Assembly: GCA_964402175.1 (NCBI GenBank) | Contig: CAYOBN010000016.1 | Span: 1-64,000, forward strand | Direction: 5' to 3' | Length of the DNA: 64,000 nt | DNA from: JAWKUK01 sp964402175 | GTDB lineage: Bacteria; Planctomycetota; UBA1135; GCA-002686595 | Shown here: piece by piece, positions 20,226 through 30,600 of the stretch | Numbering within the stretch: the stretch's first letter is position 1 | How the letters are laid out: the number at the start of each line of letters is the position of its first letter | The notes under the pieces: generated by a model | The model's input: only the letters and a program-made list of their open reading frames with translations | What the model was told of the DNA's origin: nothing | Databases searched by the model: none | Program-made: the position numbers and the translations under genes

Positions 20226-22298
20226 TCACGCGGAGCGGCGATCCACCGCACCCGACGGATCGTCGGGCGTGTTGTCGCCAGCGATCACGACGCGGTTCCT
20301 GCCGGCCGCTTTAGCGCTGTAGAGCGCTTCGTCGGCCGCCTTGATCAGGTCGTCGATGCTGCGCATGCCGCTCTGCGACTCAGCGACCCCCAGCGACATC
20401 GTGACGGCGCGGTCGAAGGTCTGATACCGAATCCGGTGGCGCTCGACGGCGTAGCGCAGACGCTCGGCGACCTGCAGTCCAGTCTCGGCGTCCGCGCCGA
20501 CCGCGATGACGAGGAACTCCTCGCCGCCGAGGCGACAGAGGACGTCGGAGGCGCGGAGCTGCGACTGGAGCGTCAGGCCCGTCTCGCGCAGGACCACATC
20601 GCCCGCGTCGTGCCCGTGCTCGTCGTTCACACGCTTGAAGTGGTCGATATCGCACATCACCACCGACAGCGGGCGGCCGGTCCGCTGCGCGCTCTCCCAC
20701 TCCTGCTTCAAACGCTTCATCGCGTAGCGCCGGTTGGGCAGCTCGGTCAGGGTATCGGTCAGCGCTGCGGCACGCAGCTTGCGCGTCATCACACCGAGCT
20801 CGGCGACCTGCCGGAGGCGCGCCCGCTCGGAGTCTTCGACGCGTTCGCGCAGCTGGATCATGCGCTGCGCAGCCCGCACACGCGCGATCAGGATCTTCGG
20901 ATTGAACGGCTTGACGATGTAGTCGTCGGCGCCCGCGCCGAACGCCTCGACGACCTGCTCGTCGTCGTCGCGCGCGGTCACGACGATCACGTACATCTTG
21001 TTGCCGGCTTGACTCCTCCGCAGGTGTGAGCACAGCTCGACACCCGTCATCTCCGGCATCATCCAGTCCGTGATGACGATCTGCGGCACTTGCTGGAGGG
21101 CGACCTGCAGACCCTCGCGGCTGGACGACGCTGTCATGACGTCGTACCCCTCGCGCTCGAGGTGGTGACGCAAGAGGCGCAGCATGTTCAGGTCGTCGTC
21201 GACGAGCAAGACACGCGTTGTCCTACGCGGCTGGCCATCGCGGCCGAGGGTGTCGAGCGGCGAATCGAGCTCCGGGCTGTAGAGCCCTGTCTCGCTCTCC
21301 TCCACCGACTCGCGCGCGCGGTCCGAGGGCATCTGCAGGAGGCGCGCCGAGCGCAACCCGCGGCGCTCGAACTCCATCGCTGCATCCTGGAAAGAGCGGT
21401 CACAGTCGACCGGCACACCGATCAAGGCCCCCCACTCCCGCCAGCTCGGTAGAACGGCGTCGCACAGGGCCAAGAGCGCGTCATGGCGCAGGCCCAGGTC
21501 CTTGGCGAGGTGCTCCAGCGACAGGAAGTGCCCGCGCCAGCGTGCGTCGTCGAGCTGCCAGCTACCAGTCAGCACCCGTGCGATCTGGCGCCCCGCACGC
21601 ACCAGAGAGAGGAGCTGGTGGCGATCTTCGTCCGTATCCTCGCTGTTGTCGTCCTTGGTGGGCTCATCGCGAATGCGCAGGAGAGCGACCTCCTGGAACT
21701 CACGCGGAAGGCCCCAATCGGCCAGCATGGCCGCGGACACTTCGAGGTGATCGATGCCGAACGCCCGCGATTCGAGGCGCGCGAGCGCGGCATCCGGGAT
21801 CCCCGGGTGTTTGCCGAGGATCTCGGAGTAGCGCTCAGGGTGCACGCTCGCGAGCGCGATCTTCCCGACGTCGCAGAGCAGGCCGCACGTGAAGCCCGCG
21901 GTCGGATCGACGTAGCGGTGGATCTGCGCGAGGAGATGCGCAGAGACTCCGCACGCCAGCGCATTGGACCAGTAAGCGTCGTAGTCGAAGCTCCTCGCGC
22001 GCCCCCGGCGGTTGTCAGAGACGAGCGTGAAGCCCAAGGCCACGTTACGCACGGCGCGCGCACCCAGGCGCATCGCGGCTTGGCGGACGGTGTCGACCGC
22101 GGGGAGTCCGTCGCGATCTGCAGCGTTCGCGATCTTGATGATCCGACCAGAGAGCGCCGGGTCTGCCTGGATCGTGCGTACGAGCAGCTCCTGGTCGTGA
22201 TCCTCGGCCTTGGTCAGCTCGAGGATACGCAAGCCGATGGCCGACGGGGAGGGCAAACTCCCCGTCAGTCTGAGCTCATCGAACTTACGTCCTAACAC
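20226..22298 (-). CDS. HDOD-REC-GGDEF diguanylate cyclase, copy 2
   Basis: A protein of about 690 residues with an N-terminal HDOD domain (residues 1-210), a receiver domain (ILLVDDD-like start, phosphoacceptor in ITDWMMPE, lysine in IVKPF) and a C-terminal GGDEF domain with an intact GGEEF active site. It is predicted to make cyclic di-GMP under phosphorelay control. The GTG at 22298 is chosen because it aligns exactly with the start of its paralogue (VLGRKFDELRL against MQLQSFEELKL). It lies 17 bases after the stop of that paralogue. It keeps the DIDHF motif. Adjacent paralogy suggests tandem duplication. Confidence 0.9.
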   Translation of the reverse strand: MLGRKFDELRLTGSLPSPSAIGLRILELTKAEDHDQELLVRTIQADPALSGRIIKIANAADRDGLPAVDTVRQAAMRLGARAVRNVALGFTLVSDNRRGRARSFDYDAYWSNALACGVSAHLLAQIHRYVDPTAGFTCGLLCDVGKIALASVHPERYSEILGKHPGIPDAALARLESRAFGIDHLEVSAAMLADWGLPREFQEVALLRIRDEPTKDDNSEDTDEDRHQLLSLVRAGRQIARVLTGSWQLDDARWRGHFLSLEHLAKDLGLRHDALLALCDAVLPSWREWGALIGVPVDCDRSFQDAAMEFERRGLRSARLLQMPSDRARESVEESETGLYSPELDSPLDTLGRDGQPRRTTRVLLVDDDLNMLRLLRHHLEREGYDVMTASSSREGLQVALQQVPQIVITDWMMPEMTGVELCSHLRRSQAGNKMYVIVVTARDDDEQVVEAFGAGADDYIVKPFNPKILIARVRAAQRMIQLRERVEDSERARLRQVAELGVMTRKLRAAALTDTLTELPNRRYAMKRLKQEWESAQRTGRPLSVVMCDIDHFKRVNDEHGHDAGDVVLRETGLTLQSQLRASDVLCRLGGEEFLVIAVGADAETGLQVAERLRYAVERHRIRYQTFDRAVTMSLGVAESQSGMRSIDDLIKAADEALYSAKAAGRNRVVIAGDNTPDDPSGAVDRRSA

Positions 22299-22315
22299 GT
22301 GGTGTGGGTGCGACC

Positions 22316-24451
22316 TCAGGCCGCGCGGTAATTGTTTTTCGAAGGCGGGCCAGCGTCCGCGACATTTGCCATCGCGTCCCAACGCCGGACTTGGTTACGG
22401 CCGCCCGCTTTCGCGGCATAGACCGCTTCGTCAGCCGCTTTCAGCATCTCCGCGATCGAATCGAACTTCAGATCGGAGCCGGAGACCCCCAGCGATGCGG
22501 TGACGTTGCCACGGTCGAAGACTGGGTTCGAGATGCGGTGCCCCTCGATCGAGCTACGGAGCCGACCGGCGACACGTACGCAGTCGTCCGTGGCAGTGTT
22601 GCGGCAGATGACAAGGAACTCTTCGCCTCCGAGCCGGCAAACTTCGTCCTCTTCACGTAGACAGCCCTTCAGGATCTGAGCCGTCTCTTTCAGGACTAGG
22701 TCACCGATATCGTGACCGTACATGTCGTTGACGCTCTTGAAGTGATCGATGTCGAGCATCACGACACTGACCGGCCGTCCGGAGCGCTGCGAGGCCGCCC
22801 ATTCGCTCTCCAGGCGCTTCATCGCGTAGCGACGATTGGGCAGATCCGTCAGCGAATCGGTCAGCGCTGCCGCCCGTAGCTTACGCGTAAGCCGTCCGAG
22901 CTCGGCCACCTGTCGCATGATGGTCTGTTTATCCGCTTCCGTCTTTCGCTGTAGGCGTGCGAGGCGGATGCCGCCTTTTATGCGGGCGCTCAGAACACGC
23001 GGTAGGAACGGCTTGGTGACGAAATCGTCTACGCCCGCATCGAAGGCCGCAACGAGCAAGTCGTCGCTCTGGTTGCCCGTCAGCAACAGGATGTACATCG
23101 CAGCGCCGGCTTCTGTGCGGCGCAGCGATCGGATGACCTCGAGGCCATCCATATCGGGCATCTCGTGATCGACGATGAGCACGTCGGGGGTATTGCGCAG
23201 AGCGACCTTGAGACCCTCTTTGCCGCCGCGCGCCATTTCGACCTGATACCCGTCGTTCCGCAGGTGCTTGACCAGCAGCCGTAGTGAGACCGGGTCATCG
23301 TCGATCGCCAGGACGTTGAACCGTTCCTCCGCGACCGCACGAACGGGCTCGGTCGCGCGCTGCGTGCGCTGCGTACGCTGAGGGGCGTCCATGCCCGAGT
23401 CCGTTTCGGTCTTGGGCGGCGCCTCCGGAATCGGGGCCGTTCGAGTCAATGGACACAGGTCCGCCTTCACCGGCGCGGGGCCCGCGGCGGTCGCAGAGAC
23501 CTCGTCCCCCGCGCGCGCGAGCGCCTCGCGGGCGAGCGAGATCGAGTTGAAGACGTGGCTGAAGCGAATGCGCTCGGCGGTGATGTCGAGGCTCTCACCC
23601 CATGCAGCCCATTCGTTGGCGCAGGTATCGCAGAAGCGCTGGAAGCTCGTCTCGTCGAGGCCCAGCACGTCGCGAAGGTGATCGAGGCCCTCACCGAGGC
23701 GCACGAACTCCCGAGTCGACGTCGCTTCGTCCGTCACGCACGCTTCGGCGATAAGGGTCGCAAAGCGCAGGGTCGTGGCGAGGTCCTTCATCTCGATCAC
23801 GTCCGAGCGCGGACGACGATCTCGAGTGAATGCACCGATCGAAGCAGAGAAGCGCTCCGGCAGGCCCCAGTCCTCGAGCATGCACTGACCGACCTCCGAG
23901 TGGTCGATGTTGAAGTGCTCGCGCTCGAGGGTCAGGAGGAGCTGCATGTCGCGCCCGGCATCAGTGCACAGGAGCTCGCTGTAGGGCTCGGAGTAGACCG
24001 AGGCCAGCGCCAAGAGGCCGATCTCGCTCAACAGGCCGCAGATGTAGGCCTCTTCGGGTTTGCCGATCATCCGGACGCGATACAGCGTCTGCGCAGCGAC
24101 GGCACGAGCGAGCGAACGCGCCCAGTACAGGTCGTAGTCAAAGGCCTTGCAGGTGCCCGCTTTGCGCACCGACACGAGCGAGAACGCGAGCGCGAGGTCG
24201 CGGACCGTACGGCTGCCGAGGCGCATGATCGCCTCGGATACCGTCGTCGCCGGCTCCAAGCCTGCATTGCTAGCGGAGTTCGCAAGCTTGAGAATGCGCC
24301 CGGTGAGCGAAGGGTCCGTGCGGATCGCTTCGCCCATCTCCTCGGCGCTGTAGTCTTCCGTGCGCGTCAGCTGCAGGATACGCATCCCGACGCCTGCTGG
24401 CGACGGGAGGTTCCCCGACAACTTGAGTTCTTCGAAGCTCTGGAGCTGCAT
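22316..24451 (-). CDS. HDOD-REC-GGDEF diguanylate cyclase, copy 1
   Basis: A 711-residue protein with the same order as its neighbour: HDOD, receiver (AIDDDPVSL, phosphoacceptor in IVDHEMPDMDG, lysine in VTKPF) and GGDEF with GGEEF. The linker between HDOD and REC (about 320-370) is Pro/Thr-rich and low complexity, and differs from the paralogue. The expected role is phosphorylation-gated cyclic di-GMP synthesis, possibly tied to surface growth or swarmer/sessile switching, which is inference. The start is 21 bases after the HPt gene, so the HPt protein is the natural phosphate donor. Confidence 0.9.
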   Translation of the reverse strand: MQLQSFEELKLSGNLPSPAGVGMRILQLTRTEDYSAEEMGEAIRTDPSLTGRILKLANSASNAGLEPATTVSEAIMRLGSRTVRDLALAFSLVSVRKAGTCKAFDYDLYWARSLARAVAAQTLYRVRMIGKPEEAYICGLLSEIGLLALASVYSEPYSELLCTDAGRDMQLLLTLEREHFNIDHSEVGQCMLEDWGLPERFSASIGAFTRDRRPRSDVIEMKDLATTLRFATLIAEACVTDEATSTREFVRLGEGLDHLRDVLGLDETSFQRFCDTCANEWAAWGESLDITAERIRFSHVFNSISLAREALARAGDEVSATAAGPAPVKADLCPLTRTAPIPEAPPKTETDSGMDAPQRTQRTQRATEPVRAVAEERFNVLAIDDDPVSLRLLVKHLRNDGYQVEMARGGKEGLKVALRNTPDVLIVDHEMPDMDGLEVIRSLRRTEAGAAMYILLLTGNQSDDLLVAAFDAGVDDFVTKPFLPRVLSARIKGGIRLARLQRKTEADKQTIMRQVAELGRLTRKLRAAALTDSLTDLPNRRYAMKRLESEWAASQRSGRPVSVVMLDIDHFKSVNDMYGHDIGDLVLKETAQILKGCLREEDEVCRLGGEEFLVICRNTATDDCVRVAGRLRSSIEGHRISNPVFDRGNVTASLGVSGSDLKFDSIAEMLKAADEAVYAAKAGGRNQVRRWDAMANVADAGPPSKNNYRAA

Positions 24452-24472
24452 GGCGCTATCTCGCGTTTGGGA

Positions 24473-24874
24473 TCAGCGGCCCTGCAGCTTCGCCAGCGCG
24501 TCGGCGACCTCGGGGAACATACGGGTGACACGGCGCGCCGGCGCAGCGACTTCGCGCTGTTGCCGGGCAGAAGCTTCCAACTCGCGGCACGCGGCCGAGA
24601 AAGGCAGCGCGCCCAGGTTGGCCGCGGCGGACTTCAACGCGTGTGCAGCGCGCCCGATCGCTTCGACGTCGCCGCGATCGAGGGCTGCGAGGATGCCCTG
24701 AACGCGCCGTCCGGCGTCATCGACGAAGAGCTCGACGAGCTCCTGGAGCAGCCCCGGGTCGTCCTCTCCCCCGAGCTCGACGAGCGCCGCAAGCGTCTCC
24801 TTGTCGAGGATGGCGCCCCCGCCGACGTCATCGGAATGGAGCAGGCCTTGCGCGAGGTTGGGGTCGATGGTCAT
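24473..24874 (-). CDS. Histidine phosphotransfer (HPt) protein
   Basis: A 133-residue four-helix HPt protein. The phosphorylated histidine lies in AHALKSAAANLGA (residue about 79), the standard HPt motif. The preceding region (LLQELVELFVDDAGRRV) matches helix A/B of the family. It is the first gene of a run with two HDOD-REC-GGDEF proteins and probably relays phosphate to their receiver domains. No histidine kinase is encoded nearby, so the input kinase is elsewhere. Confidence 0.9.
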   Translation of the reverse strand: MTIDPNLAQGLLHSDDVGGGAILDKETLAALVELGGEDDPGLLQELVELFVDDAGRRVQGILAALDRGDVEAIGRAAHALKSAAANLGALPFSAACRELEASARQQREVAAPARRVTRMFPEVADALAKLQGR

Positions 24875-24992
24875 AGGCGGGGCTCGGGCAGGTCACGGTT
24901 CGCCGGGGAAGACAGCACAGCCCCCTCATCGGGCGCCGGGGGCGACGACCTTTTGCCCGTCGGCCGGAAGCGTCGTCGAGCGCCGAGTCGCC

Positions 24993-25616
24993 TCACTCCG
25001 GGACGTACCCGAAGCGCGCCCGGAAGGCCGCGACGAAGGGGCCCTGGACGTCCGCCACCGAGACCCCTGGCACGTGATCCGCGAGCCGCGTCATCACCGC
25101 CGCGTCGAGCCCACAGGGCTGGAACGTCCGGAACGGCCCGAGGTCCGTGTCGACGTTCAGCGCGAGCCCGTGCCATGTGACCCAGCGCCGCACCGCGACC
25201 CCGATCGACGCCACTTTGAGGCCTCCGATCCAGACCCCGGTATAGCCCTCGCGCCGCCCGCCCGCGACCCCGAACGCCGCCAGGGTGTCGATCCCGACCT
25301 GCTCGAGGTCACGCAGATAGCGGTGCAGGTCGCGCCGGCCCAGGCCCAGCTCGATGACGGGATAGGCCACGAGCTGCCCAGGCCCGTGGTAGGTCGCTTC
25401 GCCCCCCCGCTCGATCGCCACGATCGGGAACGGCACCCCCGCGGCGTCGCCGGGCGGCGAGCGCCGCCCCAGTGTCACGATCGGCTCGTGCTCGCAGAGG
25501 AGCAGCCCGTCCGGGACCTCGCCCGCGAGGCGCGCGGCGAGGCGCTCCTGCTGGAGCGCATACGCCCGCTCCCAGGGCACTCGCCCCAGCTCGACCACCT
25601 CCAGCTCCGCGGACAT
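24993..25616 (-). CDS. lipB: Octanoyltransferase LipB
   Basis: A 207-residue enzyme that moves octanoyl groups from acyl carrier protein to lipoyl domains, the first step of lipoate synthesis. Motifs are RGGEATYHGPGQLVAYP, GVWIGGLKVASIGVAVRRWVT with the catalytic lysine, HGLALNV, and FQPCGL with the acyl-accepting cysteine. Length is typical. It is divergent from the condensin operon, 59 bases apart. No lipA is in the window. Confidence 0.95.
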   Translation of the reverse strand: MSAELEVVELGRVPWERAYALQQERLAARLAGEVPDGLLLCEHEPIVTLGRRSPPGDAAGVPFPIVAIERGGEATYHGPGQLVAYPVIELGLGRRDLHRYLRDLEQVGIDTLAAFGVAGGRREGYTGVWIGGLKVASIGVAVRRWVTWHGLALNVDTDLGPFRTFQPCGLDAAVMTRLADHVPGVSVADVQGPFVAAFRARFGYVPE

Positions 25617-25675
25617 GGCGCGAGAGGGTACCAGAGCCCCGGAGAGCCCGCCCCATCGGTTACGGTTCCGGGCCG

Positions 25676-26983
25676 ATGGACGAGGCCCCTGACCCGAGTC
25701 GCGTGATCGCCGCGTTGGCGCGGGACGGGGTCCGCCTCGAGCTGCGCACCGTCGACCTCTGCTTCTTGGCTGCGCTCTATCTGCGCGCGGACCGCGCGGC
25801 GCTCGCGTCCTTCGACGAAGACACTCTGCTCGACCTCTTCGAGCAGGTCTGCGAGGTCGCGGAGCCCAGCGCCGAGAGCCCCCGCAAACGCGCGACGTTT
25901 GCGATCCAGAGGCTGCGCGAGCAGCGCATGCTGGCGCGTGTCGACGGGGCTGGGATCGTGCGCGCAGGCGAATACGCCCTGTCGCGGCTCGCGGCGGCGA
26001 TCGTGCAGTTCTACATGGCGGACGAGGCGCTGACGCGCGAGAGCCTCACGCTCCTGACCGGCACGCTGCGCGCTCAGCTCGCCGAGGTCCTGACGGCGGC
26101 GCGGCGCGCGGAGACCGACGAGGACTGGCAGACTGGAGTGAGCGGCCCGCTGCGTGTGACCGTCGCGGACCTCGTCTCCGGGATCGAACGGCGCCAACGC
26201 GGCCTCGACGCGCAGCAGGAAGAGGTGCAGGCAGAGATCGCGAAGCTGCTCACCGCGGACTGGTTCAGCGCGGTCGATCGCTGTCAGACGTTGCTGGACA
26301 CAACGACCCGCACGCTGAGCGAGCTCAACGAGGTGCTCTTGCGCGACACCCACCACTTCGTGGCGCTGCTCCAGGACATCCAAGCCCTGGCGGACCATGC
26401 GCAGAACCACGGCGCGGTCGCCGCCGTCCAGCGTGTCATCGAACAGGTCGATCGCATCGCGGCGTGGGGCACTTCGCGCCAGCGTGCGTGGTCCGAGTAC
26501 TACCAGTACGTGCACCGCTATCTGCGCGATGTCGTCCGCCTCGATCCGGATCGGGCCCTGAGCCAGCGCCTGCGCGATCAGCTCGCCGCGTGGCCGACAC
26601 GCAGGTTCCACCTCTCTGCGGCCTACGCCGGGCCGATCCGTGTGCTGCGCCCCCTGGAGGCACGGATCGAGCGCCCGCCGGTCCAGCGCCCCCGGACAGA
26701 GCGCGAGTCCATGCCCGAATGGGTGGCCGCCGAGGACCCGCACGCCGTCCTCGAAGCCCTCGTCCTGCGCGCGTTGCGCGGCGGCGCGGTCGATCTGGCG
26801 CAGGTCGCCCGTGCGGTCCTCCCCGAGCTCGCGGAGGACGCACACTACGGCGCCTTGGGGCGCATCGCAGAGGTCCTGGCCCGCCTCACGCGTGTGCATA
26901 GCGAACGCGAGCGCCCCTGGGTCCTCGCAAACGAGCGCTTGCTCGTGGAACAATGGCAGGTCGAAACGCCAGAGCGCCCGTGA
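25676..26983 (+). CDS. mukF: MukF/JetA-type kleisin subunit
   Basis: A 435-residue kleisin, close to the 440 residues of E. coli MukF. The N-terminal winged-helix dimer domain (LELRTVDLCFLAALYL) matches MukF in order and spacing. A helical middle region follows (RRQRGLDAQQEEVQAEIAKLL, ADWFSAVDRC, WSEYYQYVHRYLRD), then a C-terminal winged helix that should cap the MukB head. It is the first gene of a four-gene operon; its stop overlaps the next start (GTGA). In a Wadjet system it corresponds to JetA. Confidence 0.93.
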   Translation: MDEAPDPSRVIAALARDGVRLELRTVDLCFLAALYLRADRAALASFDEDTLLDLFEQVCEVAEPSAESPRKRATFAIQRLREQRMLARVDGAGIVRAGEYALSRLAAAIVQFYMADEALTRESLTLLTGTLRAQLAEVLTAARRAETDEDWQTGVSGPLRVTVADLVSGIERRQRGLDAQQEEVQAEIAKLLTADWFSAVDRCQTLLDTTTRTLSELNEVLLRDTHHFVALLQDIQALADHAQNHGAVAAVQRVIEQVDRIAAWGTSRQRAWSEYYQYVHRYLRDVVRLDPDRALSQRLRDQLAAWPTRRFHLSAAYAGPIRVLRPLEARIERPPVQRPRTERESMPEWVAAEDPHAVLEALVLRALRGGAVDLAQVARAVLPELAEDAHYGALGRIAEVLARLTRVHSERERPWVLANERLLVEQWQVETPERP

Positions 26984-27690
26984 CCGACTCCACGTTTGTT
27001 TCCCTGGGCAGAGCCCTCGAAGACGACCTGTTCCCGCAGGTCGATCTCGTCCTGCGCCGCGGCCGTCATGTGGGCCGCGACGACGGCGCTGCGTACGACT
27101 ACCTCGTCGATGCCGCCGCCCACCTGGAGACGTTCTATCGCCGCTTCGGCTGCGAGCTCGTCCATCAGAGCGACGGGTACTTCTACCTGCTGCCCTCCGG
27201 CGAGCGCCTCGGCAGGCGCCACCTCTCTGCGGGCGAGATGCTCGTCGGGCAGACGCTGGCGCTCTTGTACCTCGACCCCGCCACCCTGCAACACGGCGGG
27301 ACCGTGACACGCGAGGCGCTGCTGCAGCGCCTCTCGGGCCTGCTGGGCATCGAAACGCTCGTCAAGACCCTGCAGCCACGGAAGCGGCGCTTCGACGAGC
27401 GTATCGCGGCAGAGACGATCCGCACCCAAGTCGGCGAAGCCCTGCGACGGCTCGGAGACCTGGGTTTCATCGAGCTCCTCGATGAGGGTCACCTGCGGCT
27501 CCGACCGGCATTGATGCGCTTCGCCGAACCGGTGCGCGGACTCAGCGATCCCGATGCGGCGCTGGAGCGCCTCGTCCGCAGCGGCGAAGTGCTGCTTGCG
27601 GAAACAGAGGCGACCCGTGACTCCGGCGATGATTCGGCGGATGATGGCGCCGCTGCGCTCGGCGACGCGAGTGAGGAGGCCGAGGTATGA
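26980..27690 (+). CDS. mukE: MukE/JetB-type condensin subunit
   Basis: A protein of about 236 residues that binds the kleisin and completes the MukBEF-type complex. It follows E. coli MukE through most of its length: LFPQVDLVLRRGRHVG, FYRRFGCELV, GYFYLLPSG, and a C-terminal RFAEPVRG-x-DPDAALERLVRSGE. The GTG at 26980 overlaps the mukF stop by four bases, matching the other junctions in the operon; ATG 26953 is an alternative adding nine residues. The acidic C-terminal tail resembles that of MukE. Confidence 0.93.
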   Translation: MTDSTFVSLGRALEDDLFPQVDLVLRRGRHVGRDDGAAYDYLVDAAAHLETFYRRFGCELVHQSDGYFYLLPSGERLGRRHLSAGEMLVGQTLALLYLDPATLQHGGTVTREALLQRLSGLLGIETLVKTLQPRKRRFDERIAAETIRTQVGEALRRLGDLGFIELLDEGHLRLRPALMRFAEPVRGLSDPDAALERLVRSGEVLLAETEATRDSGDDSADDGAAALGDASEEAEV

Positions 27691-30600
27691 GCCGCACTCG
27701 CGCTGAAGCGCTGGCGCTCGTCAATTGGAAGGGGGTGTTCTACGAGCGCTACACCCTGGACCGTCACGTCACCGCGCTGGAAGGCGCCAACGGAGCCGGC
27801 AAGACGACGGTGATGATCGCCGCGTACGTCGTGCTGCTGCCGGACCTCGCCAGGCTGCGCTTCACGAACCTGGGTGAGACCGGCGCGACCGGCGGCGACA
27901 AGGGCATCTGGGGACGGCTCGGCGAGCGGGGCCGACCCTCCTACGCGGTGCTCGACTTCGCGCTGCCGCGCGGCGAGCGTGTGCTGGCCGGGGTGCACCT
28001 CGAGCGCAAGGGTGAGCCCGCGCTCGACGCGACGCCCTTCATCGTGACCGGTCTCGCCGACGACGTGCGGTTGCAGGATGTCCTGCTGGTCCAACACGGC
28101 GACAGCGAGCTCGTCCCGGAGCTCTCCGAGCTGCGTGAGACCGCGGCTCGCGCGGGCGGCCGCTTGCAGTCCTTCAACACCGCGCGCGAGTACTTTGCGA
28201 CGCTCTTCGAGCTCGGAGTCACCCCGCTGCGCCTCGGGACCGACGAAGAGCGCAACAAGCTCAACGAGATGCTGCGCACGAGCATGACCGGCGGCATCTC
28301 GCGCGCATTGACGAGCGAGCTGCGGACGTTCTTGCTCAAAGAAGAGGCGGGGCTCGCCGAGACCCTGCAACGGATGCGCGCGAACCTGGATGCGTGCCGC
28401 CGCACGCGGACGGAGGTGCACGAGGCGCGCCGCCTCGAGCGCGAGATCGGCGGCGTCTTCGAGGCGGGCCAGGTGATGTTCGCTGCGGCGTTCCTCGCCC
28501 TGCGCGAGCGCGCCGACGAACAGACCCGCCGTGTCACCGAGGCAGAGGCCGCGGAGCTCGCTTCGGCCGAAGTCTGGGAGGCCGCGGAGGCTGCGCTCGG
28601 CTCGACGCTCGCGTCGCTCGACCAGCTCGACGGACAGCGCATCGCAACTCAGACCGCACTTGCGGCCGCTGAAGCCCGTTATCAGAAGCTCACCTCTGCG
28701 CTGCTCGCCCTCGCAGAGCTGGAGGTATGCCGGGACTCTCTGGCCGCGACCCTAGAGCGCCTCGAATCGGCGGACACCGCGCGCGGCGCAGCCCGCGCGC
28801 AACTGGAGCGCTGTCGCGCGGATTCACGCGCGGCGGAGGAAGGTTACAGCCGCGCCGCCGCGGGCCTGGCCGACCTGCAGCGGGGTCTCGAAGAGCTGCA
28901 CCGACGCGCGGGTGCCTACCGGCACGTGACGCGGCGCCTCGGCGAGGCGCGCGCGACCCTCGGCCCGGAAGGCCTGCCCTCGCAGACGGAGACGGGGTTC
29001 AGCGACGACGCCGGTGCGTGCGACGCGCGCCTGGATGCGGCGCGTGCGGAGCTGCGCCGGACGGACGACGAACGCCGCGAGGTTTCGACCCGCTCGGCGG
29101 ACGCCGAGAGCCACGCCAAACGACACTCCCTCGCGCTGCGCGCGCTGGAGACGCTCGCCGGTGCGCCGGCGACGGTGGAGAACGCGTCGGCGCTGGCCGA
29201 AGCGGAGCTCGCGCGTTTCCGCGCCGCTGCGTTGCTCGCCAGCCGCCTCCCTGCGATCGAGCAGGACCTCGCCGAGGCGGAGCACCTCGCGGCGCGGCAA
29301 GCAGCGGCGCGTGCGCGCGCCGTGGAGCTGGGCCTTGACCCAGCGCAGCTCGCGCCATCCGCCCGCGCGGCGCTCGGCGCGTCGCTCGAAGCCGCAGAAG
29401 ACGCACGCAGGGGCCACGAAGAGGCGGCCCGTGCCCACACGAGCGCTGCAGCCGATGCGCTGCGCCGCTCGCGCGAGCTCTCGGTTGCGCACAGTGCGCT
29501 CGTCGCGCAGCAGCCGGAATGGGCCGCGTTCGCGGAGCGCGCCGCGAGGATCGCGAGCTTCCTCGGAGCACCGCTCGACGACCGGGACACGCTGCGGGAC
29601 GCACGCGCACGGCTGAGCGACCTGCTCGCGGCCCTGCGCGCTCGCGAAGCCAGCCTCGGCGCGGAGGCAGAGCAGCTCTTGGAGACCGCGCGCGAGCTCT
29701 CGGCCGCAGGCGGGCCCTACCCCGCCGAGCTCTTGCGTTTGCGCGACGCGTTGGGCGCGACGCTCTTCGCTGCCGCGTTCGAGGACGTGGGGCTCGACGA
29801 GGCGGCGCTGCTCGAGGCGCGCCTCGGGAGCCTCGCCCAAGCGCTGGTCGTGGACAACGTGGAAGCAGCGGCGCTGCAAGCCGCCGAGCGCAGTGAGGCC
29901 CTCGAACAAGTCATCTTCGTGCCCCGCGACGCCGACGCCCTGGAGCTCTCGGCAGCGACGCAGGACGATCCAGGCGCGCGCGACGTCTGGGTGCATGAGG
30001 GCGTGTCGCTGCGCGTGACCCGCAAACCCGACCATCCGCGGCTCGGACGGCGTGCCCGCGAAGCGCGTGCGGAGCAACTGCGCGCGCTCGCGGAGCAGCG
30101 CACGACTGCTCTGGATGCGGTGCGCAGCGAGCGGCGACAGGTCGAGCGCCTCGTCACGGACGGCGACGCCCTCCTCGCTGGACAAGCGGTGTGGCTCGCG
30201 GGTGACCCCGCGCCCCGCATTCAAGCGCTAGCGAGCGAGCTCGAAGCCTGTGCGTCCACTGTGCGCGCCTCCAACGAAGCCGCGCGGACCTCGGAGCTGG
30301 CCGCACGCGCCGAAGCGCCCCGCATCGAAGCGCTGCGGGCGCTGCTGGGTGAGGCGCTGCTGCTGGACCCGCCCGACCACGGCGAGCGTCGCGCGCGATT
30401 GGCGCAGGAGCGCGCGGATGCGTCGGCGGCGCGAGAGCGTGTCACACACATGGCAGAGCCCGCAGCCCAGATCGAGCGCGAGCTCGCGACCTTGCGCTTG
30501 CCACCTCTGGCGCCCTCTGCCATCGCCGCGCTGCAACAGCGCGCCGACGAGCTGCGCGCGCGGCGCAACACGCTCGAAGCCGGGATCGAGGCCTTGGAGG

